Shown one piece after another: positions 1 to 11,040 of a DNA stretch of 64,000 nt. The stretch comes from Morella rubra (lineage: Eukaryota; Streptophyta; Magnoliopsida; Fagales; Myricaceae). Position 1 is the first letter of the stretch; every line of letters starts with the position of its first letter. The stretch spans positions 26,045,797-26,109,796 of the forward strand of contig CM025850.1 of NCBI GenBank assembly GCA_003952965.2, in the 5' to 3' direction. A program made the translations under genes and the position numbers. Below the pieces are notes generated by a model. It searched no databases, was not told where the DNA came from, and was given only the letters and a program-made list of their open reading frames with translations.

Positions 1-3000
1 GCAATGGAACTTGCAATGAGAATGACAATCAGGTCGATGAAACATTTGCATTCAGGCAATGTAGCAGCAATGCAAATGGCTCTGCTTTCCAAGGAGATGG
101 ATCTGGGTCCTATCAAAATATAGGTGGGAGTATGCAAATCTATTTTATAATAAAGTTTGTATATTACGTTCTTTCCATTTTAAAGGAATCAGGATTCTCG
201 AGGAAAACATCTTATTTTTAGGCATATAACCAACAAGACCAAACTGATTCCAACCAAATGGGATTGTGCTTGGACCTATAATGGATATCATCATATCAAT
301 TGGGTGAAGTCATCATAGCGGTCCCTCTAATGGCATATAGGAGACGGAAATTATCTTTGTGTTGCAAAAATTATTGGGTTTGATTTGGTCCCATGCTGGT
401 CAATTATGAGATGTTTTCAGAATCACTTTTTTTTTTTTTTTTTTTACTACTTGAAATCTTCTTCTATACATTTGAAGCCTTGTTCTGGCCAAAGTATTAG
501 ATGGAAGAAGACTCATAAACTATGCTTTTGTGCAGCTTAATGGATGCAGTATTGATGTTACATATCTATTATCTCTCCAATCCAATGAATTTGATCAATT
601 AACTGACACTGTTCCTGGCAGGCGACACGGAGTGCTCCAACAGTCATGTACCTGAAAATCCACCTCCATCAGAATGGTATGCTACTTTATGCATCTCATT
701 TCCTAGTTTCAGTATCAACGTGATCTCTTTCTTTACAGTAGTTATTTACTGTTTTCAGGTTAGAAGATACACTTATTGATCTTTATTTGTCTGGTTATCC
801 CAAGCCAGTAGTCATTGGTGGTGATGATGTGAGAATACCCTTGGAAACTAATGATGGGGATAATCTAAAGTTGCCTGCTGAAGGTTATCCCTAAATCCTT
901 TTTTTTTTTTTGACAAAGAGTTCTATAATCTGGGCAGGACCTAAATGGGTTTGTTAAGCGGAGTTGGCAGGTAGAATTTATGCTAATGAGCAAGAAGAAG
1001 AATTTCTTCCCGGGAACGTTTTTGATATTACTAGTTCATGTGGAAGTGTTCTTGATGAAGTTATGTCCATTATAATGCTGCTAATTATCTGAGTGCTTGA
1101 TCTATGCTCATTTTAATAGATTAACATTGGGTATTGCTGTCTCAGTTGAGTGGTTTGTTGCCTCTGTTAAGTAACCTGTTTGTCTGAAGACCACTGCCAC
1201 TCCCATATGGAAACCTTATTTGTTTTATGGTAACAAATATCATCAACTTGTCTTTCCAAAAGTCAATATTCCATAAAAATGAGAACTATTGGATAAAACC
1301 TTTGCTAAAGGTTCTTAGTTGTCTGTTGACTCAGGCCTTAGACAGTTTTTATAGTCAATCTGTACAATTTATGGCTATGAATCAGTAACACTTGGATTGA
1401 TGACCCAAATCCTGCACGCAATGCATTAATGGAAGCAATTTTGGTAGGTGCTTCATGGGATGAAGAAAACTGGCGAGCACAGTACGGTCAAGTCGTTCCC
1501 CCTGAGGAAGAGCCACTCCCAGGGTTCCCAGTTGTGGAATTATGGGACTGGGCAGTGGTTACAGGATCCAGAAAGGAGGGAAAGGGTAAAGTGTCAAGGC
1601 TGGTTGGGAGATTGGTGAAAAAGTCTGCTAAGCTTCATCCCTCTGTGCCTTCTGGTGGTGGATTTCTGAAAACTGCTCCAGTATGTGAAGTACATCTTGA
1701 TCTGGTGCGAGTAACATCAGGTTTGCATTTGCCTCTTTTATGCAACAACATATACTTTGCTTTTGCAATATATTCCAGGTCATTCTTTTTTGGCTTATTT
1801 TTCTTTAGCTGGTAGGTAGGAGGGAAAGCCTAAGATGTTTCGAAGTTTGTTGAAAACTTATTTTGTGTGTGTGTGTGTTTGAACTAATGTATATGGCTGC
1901 ATGAAATTCCTTCTATCAAGGTCAAGTGTATAAGTTGCGGACTCCTAGTGGGGGATACTTAGCATCATTGCCAGTTTATGATTCATCCAACCCCACAAAA
2001 GATTGGGGCTTCCCTGGATTATCAGTTGATATGCTCTCTCTCCCCTCGTCAAATTCCGCTGGAAAGCATGTGTCAAAAACCGCAGATGGAGTATCTACCA
2101 GCAAGGATCTGTCTATGTTGCCAGATAATCTTTTTGCATCTGAAAAGGTGAATGGTTTTTTGTTAAGAGTTATGACATGAAGCTGATGTGCTGAAAATTC
2201 ATTTGTAATCGCGTTCAACTCCAGAGTGAATACTTTAATAGATGTAAGAGAAAAACATTAGCACATAGAAGTAGAGGCATCACATGCAAGCTGTAGAGCT
2301 TTATGTTTTGCCGTGCACATGCAACACTACTTAAACACCCTATTGAAGAACTTGGATAATTGCAACTGGTGACTTTTGATACCAAGTCAAGATGGCTTTG
2401 ACGTTTGCTATAGTATTGCCGGTGCTGATAGATGATGTACAGTAAATTTTTATCTTTTATTTTAGCGCAAACTTTAGTTCAAGTCTCAGACTCTTATATT
2501 TGACCACGTCACATGATGGTTCCTGCATCAGGCAGGACCGCCCACCTTCTGATGCCAAGCATGGATGTTTACACAGGGATTAGATATGGTCAGTAGGTAC
2601 CAGACCCACACTGAGTATTAGATAGTGCACCAGTAATGTAGTTGTGATTTTGAGTTAGCAGAGGATTATTTTGGACTGTGCGCAATGTTCTGTGTAATTA
2701 AACCAATGTATGGGTGTATATCTTCTATAATCTTCTGCGTTGTGAGCACCCTTTTCACTGTCTGTCTTGTTTAACTCATAATGTGTTTCACGATGAATTT
2801 TCCAGCGTGGGATCCCTGTGTACAGAGACACAACTTCCGAGAGAAGAACCTTATATGGGGGTTTTGGAGTGGGTCCTGGACAAAAGAAGTCGATAATTGG
2901 TGGAAATGATAGTTCATCATCTCCTACTGCTGTGAGTACAGAAGAAGCTGCAGCTGAGGCCTTGAATATCTCATTTGGAGCTGGTAGTTATGCCAGAAAA

Positions 3001-3279
3001 CTTTCAGAAAACATGGGCTGGAAGGAAGTATATTCTAACCTCACGATCAGGTTTTCCAGTGTATCTGTGTAGAAGAGAACTGCAGCAAGAGATTCATATA
3101 TACTTTTTTTGTTAGTCTTTCAGCCGCTGGAATTAGTTTCACATGGTTCACATTGATGACTTGTTTCATTTGCGTCTCTTGGCTTTGCCACAAAGGGATT
3201 GGTGGAAGCAATATAACCCGTTGGAAATGTTGGTAATTGTGGATTGGGATGGCCCCGGGGAATAGCAAAGCCGCGGTGA
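1..3279 (+). CDS. G-patch domain protein, 5'-truncated by the window and probably damaged (block A)
   Basis: Seven exons join with consistent phases: <3-123, 622-676, 759-883, 971-1017, about 1390-1720, 1921-2147 and 2806-3027. The product resembles a plant D111/G-patch protein (Arabidopsis At5g26610-like, from memory). It has the block WIDDPNPARNALMEA, a GASWDEENWRAQYG segment, a basic KSAKLHPSVPSGGG stretch and, at the end of exon 7, the start of the G-patch (SFGAGSYARKLSENMGWKE). G-patch proteins usually bind RNA and activate DEAH helicases. The rest of the G-patch (TKGLVEAI, then PVGNVGNCGLGWP) is recognisable at 3178-3279 but carries an in-frame TAA at 3214-3216 and has no clear acceptor. 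The nearest AG before the fifth exon (1384-1385) would bring in a TAA. Exon 7 read-through stops near 3072. Either a truncated protein is made or the locus is a pseudogene. Family confident, integrity not. Confidence 0.72.
1864..1878. repeat. (TG)n microsatellite
   Basis: Short TG dinucleotide tract in the intron before the sixth G-patch exon. Confidence 0.8.
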
Positions 3280-3904
3280 GAATAACAGGAAATATCCAGC
3301 AATTAAACTCAAGACAGGGTGTTTCTTCCATATGAATGATATACCTAACGATGCAAGGCCGGCATGAACGCTGTCGAAAGTGTGATGGATTGAATTGTCG
3401 CTCAATGGGAGTGCTCTAGTTGGAGCTATACGTAAGTTCCGTTCAAGAGAGATTAACACAGGATGTGGGAAGGAAAGAGCAGATCAAGAGGAATTTTGTG
3501 TTGATCAGCGAGGAAAAGGAGGGAAGGGATCGGAGGATTGATCAAAGAAGGGAAGAGAGGTGAAGGAAGGGAGGGATGGGGAGGGAGAACTCTTGGAGAG
3601 CACTACTGACAGCATGAGTCTGTATTTGCTAAAGTACAGATCTTTCTGTTTCACACTGCAACTTGTTTCTCGTATCTACCAAGCAGATAGGGGACAAATT
3701 TAACGCTGGAAGATGTTTCATTAGTACTTGCGAGATTCCATTTAAAAAAAGTCTGTTCTTGATACCTTAAAACAAGTTTATTAAGGAGAATGTATTACTA
3801 GAACTGTTGTTAACCGGCTTGATTGAACCTGTACAATCTCGAGATACATTATAAGTACAACCGAAGACATACTGGATACTTCAATCTTGCTTTTATTGTT
3901 GCGG
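3280..3904. other. 3' flank of the G-patch locus, duplicated, no gene
   Basis: Nearly the same sequence follows the second G-patch copy (about 36,480-37,080). It includes a strongly purine-rich stretch at 3470-3600 (GGAAGG and GAGGGA runs). A piece similar to that stretch also occurs at 16,570-16,626, right at the edge of the FIP37 fragment. No ORF here resembles a protein. Confidence 0.6.
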
Positions 3905-4130
3905 AGAGTATTTCTCTTCTGAGTAGGAGTGGATTAGGGTCTGCTATCTGGAGCTTTATGTATGCCGTGATGGAATCAAATGAACCCTTGAAGCCTTCAG
4001 AATATGGCTGGCTGGTCTTTAAATATTAGTTCGCTAGACCTTTCATTGCTCTTCACTGGATTTTGATTCGAAATATTATTAGACTTTCTGGAAATTGAAA
4101 ATTTCTGTTTCATCTGGTAAATTGTACACC
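3905..4130 (+). pseudogene. Relic of the 3' end of a cystatin-like gene
   Basis: The stretch reading roughly LSRSGLGSAIW, the 'cttgaagcctt' segment and the following 'cctttcattgctcttcactg' matches sequence just 3' of the cystatin-like copies at 12,200-12,330, 37,925-37,995 and 42,955-43,080. The coding exons are gone. By position it corresponds to the extra copy after the G-patch relic in block B (37,330-37,995). Confidence 0.55.
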
Positions 4131-5849
4131 TGAGAGCTTTGGACCTACAACCTTATCACCCACCTTTATCATATGCATGGTAGGAGCCACTATAGTTTGT
4201 TGATTGGATAGAAAATGATGGAATTGATATGATTTGCAAGCTTACCTGTGGATACACAAATGAGAATTTGATTTCTAGCTTTTATATACTTCGCTGAAAA
4301 GAAAGAAAGAATCCTCTCTAGTGAGCTTATGGCTGTTTAGGCTAACATCTGACTTCTACAGGAAAATCTTTGATTTCTGGTCCTTGCAAAACATCACCAT
4401 AGCTCCCTTGTTTTTTGCCATTGCTTTACTGATGTGCATTCGTAAAGGTGAACATTTTAATCGGTGGTGCCGGTCTGGCACCTCCACGGGCAACCGGCAA
4501 ACCACCGGTTGTCGATGCCAGTGCTGTTGTACATTTATGGACAAAATTGGTGCTTTTTACGGTGCCGGTTATCGCCTGGTAAAGTGACCGGCACCGCAAT
4601 ATATATATAACTTAAAATTTTGCCTTATATTATTTCCCCACCCCCCTCCTAACAAAATGGCGTAGTTATCCTTTAAGTGGAGAACGACACTATTTGCCCA
4701 ATCGGGAAAAATCTCGATTGCTCTGCTCATGCCCCTAGCCCCCTTCTTCCCTACCCTTTGTGCCGCACCCTTATCTGGCCCTCTCTCCCAGCCGACAGCC
4801 GTTGCCTCTCCTCTGTTGCGGCGTCACCAACTTGCCAAATGGTGTACATGGTTACTGTGTAACTGTTATCAGCAAAACTGTCACCGGCATGGCCGGTTAT
4901 TGGGGTCTATCGATTTTTACAAAATTGGCACTGCTAGTACCGTTAATCACCGCTATGCGTTTTGGGGTCTAATTGGACAAAGGATTTAATCCAAACACCA
5001 TCATTTGCATCAAACGTGATAGTTACTGCATTTGGTTATTTTTGCTCATAATTTGCTAAATATGGACTTCTTGCGTGGAAACAGATTGAACTTCAAAAGC
5101 CGTCAGAGTTGGTAACAAACCATTAGGGAATACACTTCTACCAGGGAAACAGATTGAACTTTAAAAGCCGTTAGACATAGCAAAAAATCATTTGGGATTT
5201 TGAATTACCAGGGACTGAGTTGCTACAAATTGGACTTCACAGTTTCCACAAAAGCCTCAAATTTTCTTTACAATCACAAATTAGAAAATTATGAGGCATA
5301 ATTAGACAAATTATGATTGATGTCTTCTAAAAGTTATGAGGAGTAATTAGACAAATTATAACTTTTTCTTTCTTTCTAAGTGATCCTTTATCTTAACTTG
5401 ATGGGCATTGACCTTTTTCAGGACAAAAAAAAATGGTTGAGTTTTGTTCGAATAAGCTTTAGAATCTATCCGTTCCGCCCATCTTTAGATGGACCATATT
5501 GAGACTCCCAGAACATCTTTCTGGATAAATTATAATTTATTTTTTTAAGGTATATTCGAAAAGATCTCAAAGAGCAGCCTCTATTAATGTGAGACAAGAT
5601 CCATCAAAGCATAAATTATACAACTCATGAACTCATCAAATATACTACTTCTTAAAGGAATCTTTAATTCTCCTTTAAATATTTTTTTTTTGTTGCTCCT
5701 TCAATTCAGTACTATTGCAGCCATCAGCCCCGTCATTCGACCAAAATGGAAAAGACGAAACCAGCAATCTTAAGAAGTTTCACAAGCATTTTGTCCTCGG
5801 GCACATGTTTATGTTTAGATAGTACTATTTTAAGATAATTGAAAAACAT
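4131..5849. other. Intergenic, repeat-derived, no gene
   Basis: Bases 4440-4990 are rich in CCGG-centred words (accggca, tgccggt, accaccggtt) in both orientations, which suggests an unclassified DNA-transposon relic. The ORFs here (4321-4587, 4677-4989) follow this pattern and look like no protein. An imperfect 68-bp tandem duplication starts at 5077 and 5145 (ggaaacagattgaact). The rest is AT-rich. Confidence 0.5.
5077..5211. repeat. Two-copy 68-bp tandem repeat
   Basis: Units start with ggaaacagattgaact at 5077 and 5145 and share the following aaaagccgt. A related piece occurs at 44,600 in block B. Confidence 0.6.
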
Positions 5850-7231
5850 TTGTACCTAACTCTCCCTACCATTCCCAAATCGTACACTGTTTTTTACAGA
5901 TACCCCTTCCCATTCCCTCTCCTCAAACCTGATTTCTGTTTTTATAGAGACAAGATAGTTGCGATTTGATATTATTTAATGCATTTGAAGTTTCCTCCTC
6001 AAATTTTTGTTTCGTTGTGATTGTCATTAGATTTTCCTCGTCTGATTTATCAAGAACTTGTTTATACAGGGAATATCACGTCTAATTCCGAACATTTAAG
6101 GGTGATGATGCCAAAATCACTAAGAGCTGGAGCCAATTAGACCTGAAAGGAATAAAAAGACGAGGGTGGCGTCGGATGTGGAGACTTCGATGTCAAAGTT
6201 AAGTCTTGAGAAGTGTTTAGTCTAGAGAAGTAATTAAGCTTTGAAAAATATAATGGGATACTTGTTATTTATAAAAGGGGGTGCTAGAGTCCTAAAAGGA
6301 GTCCAGGGGTGTGGGCTTCAGGACTCATTGTCTTACTTAGAGTTCTGAAGCCTCTTGAGCCCTTATCTTTCTTAGAATATTAGAGAGGTTAACTTACGCT
6401 TATGTGTGCTGAGGGTCTAGAATGCGCATTTGGCCGTGGATGAGACTGCATATAGGCTCGTGTGTCTAGATGGGTTGGGCCGGTCATATTATGGCCCATC
6501 AAAGGGTATGTTTGTTTGCTTATAAAATTATTATTTGTTTGCTTGTAAAATTATTATTTTACTTAAATTTTTTTTAATTTAAATATAATTAAAATCTCAT
6601 CTATCAAAACTTAATTGCAGACAAAATAAAATAATCATATGCACCCTTTAAATTCAAAAAATTATGCAATCAAATGCTCATATTGGATTGATATTTTCTT
6701 CGACTTTAGCTTTTTCTGCGTATGTGAAGTTTGATTTTGACTTATCTAAATTTGATCTTTTTAGCATGAAGTCGATACATTTAAGTGGTACAGTTGACTA
6801 TTTTATTAGTCAAGAACTTGCTCATAACAAGTAAGATTCAGATTTAGTCCTAATCAGTAACTACGGTTAGTCCAATAATCGAAGTCCATCATTTGTACTA
6901 TTAAATTATCCCCTTTCGAGCCTATTTCTTTCATTTGCGATACACCTAAATAGGTTGGATTGGAGAATCGTAAACACTTAGGCTCCGTTTGTTTTGCCGT
7001 ATTTTACTTTCTGTAAAGTACTTTTCATATTTTCGACTGTTTGAAGAGTTTTGTAAAATACGATCAACCTTAAAACTCAAACTCCACTTTTTCATGAAAG
7101 TGGTTTACTTTTTGAAACTAGTGAATTTTCTTTCCTGACCTGCATCTTCTTGTTTTAGGGATGGCTAAAAACCCATCGAGTCAACCTCCTGACCTGAAAC
7201 CTATCTGGTTCAACCTAATTTGGTCGAGTTA
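5850..7231. other. Block A intergenic segment with related copies in C and B, no gene
   Basis: Stretches at 5850-6060 and 6820-6990 align with 20,640-20,905 plus 21,627-21,825 (C) and with 38,410-38,690 plus 39,555-39,800 (B), at clearly lower identity than the gene segments. The spot around 6022-6045 (tgtcattagattttcc) is the unoccupied version of the site where B and C carry a non-LTR insertion. Bases about 6065-6500 (TATA-like tttataaaagg near 6270) have no counterpart and may be an insertion I cannot classify. Confidence 0.5.
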
Positions 7232-7615
7232 CTTTGTGGTCGGGTTTTAAAACATGAACCTTAGAAAAATCAAGTTCGTGTTCGGGTCTCTAACCTGAAA
7301 TCAAAGCATTCAAAGGAACCAGACCCTGACGGTTTTAACTTTTTTTAGGGTTGGGGTCGGGTTTTGAAACATGAACCCGAGAAAAATTAGGTTCATATTC
7401 GGTCTGTAACCCGAAACCAAAGTATTCAAAGGAACCTTACTCAAACGGTTTTTTTTTCAAGGTCGGGATTAGGGTTTTAAAACATAAACTCGAGAAAATC
7501 AGGTACGTGTTTGAGTCTCTAACTCGAAACCAAAGCACTCAAAGGAACTCGACTTCGATTTTTTTAACTTTTTTTTGGGGTCGGTCAGGTTTTGAAATAT
7601 GAACTCGAGAAAAAC
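7232..7615. repeat. Tandem repeat, period about 110-118 bp, just over three copies
   Basis: The phrase gggttttaaaacatgaac recurs with small changes near 7243, 7361, 7472 and 7588. Between occurrences the order is the same each time: gagaaaaa, then a 'gtctctaac' phrase, then 'caaag.attcaaaggaac'. Copies differ by substitutions and small indels, so the array is not recent. No coding potential. Confidence 0.7.
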
Positions 7616-8689
7616 TTTACTGAAAAATACTTTTAAAAATATATATTTGATATAAAAACTAAACACCGGAAATTAAATTACGACTTTGAAACATATAATA
7701 CATTTCTACTGTAAAAAAAAAATTACTTTATGTTGAAAAACGGAGCCTTAGTCTTGTTTCAGTGTCGGGTATAGTAATCGAACCTAGATTTATGTGGCCT
7801 CTCTGTCCAAATTAAATATCTTCTCCATCCTCTTTTGATATCTCAAAGAAGTCAATGCACACGATTCAAAGGTGAAAAATTTTATTTCTTTCTTTTACAT
7901 TATGATTAGGATCCACTACAAGAATTTTGCTCTAAAGCGGCCAGCGTCAATTGTCGGTAAAAGGAGAAAAATCGTCGCAACAACAAACTAACGACTAAAT
8001 AACAAATGTCGAAGCACCGTCGCAGATACCGCGTCACTATACATATCTAGCGACATTTTTTCTCTCGTCGCCGTTCATTCTAGAATTAGCGACTTCATTT
8101 GACGTCGCCAGAAAACAAATCTAACATGTCGCCCTTACCCTCTTTCCCTGATGCCATTTTCGTCGCTATTCATTCCGAAATTAGCTACGGTGCCATTTTT
8201 GTCGCAAGTGATCCTCTTATGATATCCATTTTTAGCTCCCGATTGTTAATTCGGTCGATTTTTTTTTTTTTTCATATCAAATGACCCTGTTCTGATACCA
8301 AAAATTTTCATAGAAAGATGGATCTCGAAAAAAAAAATCTCAAGCAACACAGTTAACCATATTGAATCCACAATTTTATTGATATGAACAAAAATGTCGT
8401 ATACATAAATGGGATGAACAAGCAATAAAAATACAACTAACAAGCCAAAATTTATCCTCCAACCACCGAATCACAACCACAACAGCAAGCCAAAATTTAT
8501 CTTCCAACCACCAAATCACAGCCCACACCACAGCTAACAACAGTAGCTCGCTTCATTCCTTCCAACGAGCGCCAAAAACCCACAAACGAGCACAGATTAC
8601 CTGGAGGGTAGATCTAGGCTTCTCACGGTTTGGATGAGTCACTGAAATGGAGAGATCAGTGGTAGATCGGAGGGTCGAGGTCACGGTAG

Positions 8690-8935
8690 TGAGGCAAGTC
8701 GCGCACGGCTCCCGCCACTTGCGCGTGGGGGCGCTGGAATTTCGCGCGGGTCCTGAGCGCAAGGCCGCGCGCAAGCCATGCACGCGAAGTTGCGCGCAAG
8801 CCGCACACGCGGGGCCGCGCGCAAGCCCCCCGCGCGTTCCCCGAGCGCGCCAGCTTGTGCGCGACCCCGCATGCGAGCGACCTCACGTGTGCGTCTTGCG
8901 CGCGGCGTAATTCCAAGCTCTATTTTGCTCCCACA
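8690..8935. repeat. GC-rich CpG-dense array inside the CACTA element
   Basis: Degenerate repeats of gcgcgcaagcc and cacgcg make this by far the most GC- and CpG-rich stretch nearby. Long ORFs on both strands (8553-8916) come from this composition and are not genes. Confidence 0.65.
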
Positions 8936-9009
8936 AACCTCCCGCACGAGCTGATTCAGATCACTCACCTCAACAAAATGGGTCTCCGTGCCCACAAACA
9001 AGACGACAG

Positions 9010-9206
9010 AAAAAGGAATTAGAGGAAAGATACAACAAGGATCAAAAAAATAAAGAAATAGAGAAGAAGAGGGAAGACAGAGGCAATGCGAAGAGCTTAC
9101 CCAGATCAAAAAAAGGAATTAGGGGAAAGATACAGCAAGGATCCAAAAAATAAAGAAATAGAGGAGAAGAGGGAAGACAGAGGCAAAGCGAAGAGCTTAC
9201 CCAGAT
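9010..9206. repeat. Two-copy tandem duplication of about 99 bp inside the CACTA element
   Basis: The unit running from aaaaaggaatta through agagggaagacagaggcaa to cgaagagcttacccagatc occurs twice in a row with a few substitutions. Confidence 0.8.
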
Positions 9207-9861
9207 CGGTCTGAGCTTAAACACGCCTACAAACACCGAAAGAGACGAAAACCGCTGAGAGAGAATTGCGATGCCATTCCAAATCTGAAAGTGGAGTTCA
9301 AAAAAAATGCGTTTAAAATTTTGTCTTCCCCTTAAAACATTTAAACATTTGGGTAACTCATATTTTCCCTCGCTCTCCACCCGTTTTGAAATGTGCCGAC
9401 AAAATTGAATTCGTCGCTGATAAAGCTTTTAGCGAGGAATATAGAATTTAGTCGCTAAACGCATGTGTTTTAGGCATTCAGCGGTGAAATAATATTTTTG
9501 TCGGAAAAGAGATATTTTTAGCGACAACATTCAATTAGTCGCTGATAACGTCGTCGCTATAATGGTCTGTTAGCGACAGAATTGAGTTATCGCTGATAAA
9601 ATCATCGCTAAAAACAGTTTTAGCGACGCAGCATAAATTTTTAGCGACGAAACAATATTTATGCCGCGAAAAGTATAGTTTTAGCTACAAAACTAATTTC
9701 GTTGCTGATAAATTCGTTGCTAAACGACAAATCTCTTGTAGTGATCTAAAAGTTACGTCACTCAACGAATATCCAGAGTATTATATGAAGATCCTTATAT
9801 AAGCATTTATAAATTGTTGTTGCTCGAAAGAATATGAAATAATCCTATTTTCTGGTGCCAT

Positions 9862-10210
9862 GCCGTTTCCAACTGTTGTTTCGCTCCCAAGTGCAGGTTT
9901 TTATGCGTTACTCACCCGTTTACCACTGGAAACATCACTTTCCGTCCGATTTGTATGTGTTAAGCATGCCGCCAGAGTTCATCCTGAGCCAGGATCGAAC
10001 TCTCCATGAGATTCATAGTTGCATTACTTATAGTTTCCTTGTTCGTAAACAAAGCGGATTTGAAATTATCTTTCATTCTCAGGCATAACTTGCATCCATG
10101 TGCTTCAGATTTGCCTGAAGTTTGCTCCCAGAAATATAGCCATCCATTCCCCCTCACGTCAATCTCACAAGCCTCTTATCCATTCTCATTCGATTGCGGC
10201 GGGAGAGCAA
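9862..10210 (-). other. rrn16: Nuclear plastid DNA insert: 5' end of 16S rRNA plus its upstream promoter region
   Basis: On the minus strand, 10,011-9,862 reads as the first ~150 bases of plastid 16S rRNA. It includes GAGTTCGATCCTGGCTCAG, the GGCGGCATGCTTAACACAT region and GGGTGAGTAACGC. Bases 10,012-10,210 match the plastid trnV-rrn16 spacer that carries the Prrn promoter (for example GGCTATATTTCTGGGAGC and GGATAAGAGGCTTGTG). Many changes look like C-to-T or G-to-A, as expected for methylated nuclear plastid inserts. The fragment is far too short for a working rRNA. Block B lacks it: its sequence runs straight from 'cctattttttggatt' near 40,865. The insertion therefore postdates the duplication, or was lost in B. 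Confidence 0.92.
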
Positions 10211-10229
10211 GTAAAAATAGAAAAACTTA

Positions 10230-11040
10230 CATTGGATTTAGGGATAATCAGACTCTTTTCTGTATTATTAAATGCATACTATTTCTGCTCAAATGTCCTG
10301 GTGAGTATTTTTATAAAATCTTCTTTATTTTGTTGTTTATCAAAAACTATTTTTTAAAAGGATATAAAACCCAGAAAGGCCGGAAAGTTTAAAGGTTATT
10401 TAATATGAAATTAATTTTTATTAGAGTTTATAAAAAAAATATAGATAAGATAAATTGATAAAATTTCTTACCATTAAATTATATTCGAGATTGTGAAAAA
10501 GTGTAGATGGAAGATTAATTTTTATTTGAATTTGAAATTAACCTTCCAAGCTTAAAAAAATTTTATTTTGTTGTTTACCTTAATTTTTTTTTTCTTTTTG
10601 CAAATTCAATAGAAGGTTGAAAATTTGGAAAAAAAATCATTTTGAACCCTTTAACTACCAATACAATTTCAAATATGGATTTAAACTACTATTTTTGATA
10701 CATTGAGTTTAAGCATTATTAAATTTTATCAATTTGTGTCTCGAAAAAATATTCAATGATTAAACTCATATCACATGTGTTATGAATAAACTATGTAGTA
10801 TAATTTTGACCATCAAATTTAATTTAATTTAATTAATTATTGAAATTGGAGAGTCTAATATTTTAAGATTAGTAATTCACACACCTATTCAATGATAGTG
10901 AAAGAGGGCAAAAGTGACTTTCCACTATGGAATTTTTAACTTTTAAGGACGCTGAATTCCGAACAAAGACACGTCTTCGAGCCCAATTCGTATGCTATAA
11001 ATAAACGCAGGCGAAACAAAGGGAAAAGAGAGATGAACGG
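10230..11040. other. AT-rich intergenic segment, no gene
   Basis: It corresponds loosely to 40,900-41,650 in block B. Homopolymer A and T runs dominate. The last ~90 bases (from 'cgctgaattccgaac') are the 5' flank of the cystatin-like relic and are much closer to block B. Confidence 0.5.

Larger units (their letters stand above)
7914..9743. mobile_element. Non-autonomous CACTA (En/Spm) DNA transposon
   Basis: The element begins CACTACAAGAATTTTGC and ends ...TCTCTTGTAGTG, giving CACTACAAGA inverted termini, the hallmark of CACTA elements. A 3-bp duplication ATC flanks it (7911-7913 and 9744-9746). Block B has the unoccupied site around 40,741-40,760 (gattaggatctagaag), which shows insertion directly. 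Both subterminal regions (about 7940-8240 and 9390-9735) are packed with short direct and inverted AGCGAC/GTCGCTA motifs, as in CACTA subterminal arrays that bind transposase. No transposase ORF is present, so it would need an autonomous partner. The interior has a GC-rich array and a tandem duplication, listed separately. Confidence 0.92.

Noticed and set aside
6065-6500. Solo LTR in block A
   Set aside because: There is a TATA-like motif and no counterpart in B, but I could not find TG...CA ends with a target duplication.
7232-7615. CRISPR-like spaced repeats
   Set aside because: Long, imperfect repeat units in a plant nuclear context; an ordinary tandem array.
8553-9109. Overlapping ORFs of 76-142 codons on both strands
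   Set aside because: They come from the CpG-rich array and tandem duplication inside the CACTA element. No domain, and all frames are equally open.
9862-10011. Functional rRNA gene
   Set aside because: Only ~150 bases of the 16S 5' end with many changes; a plastid-derived nuclear insert.
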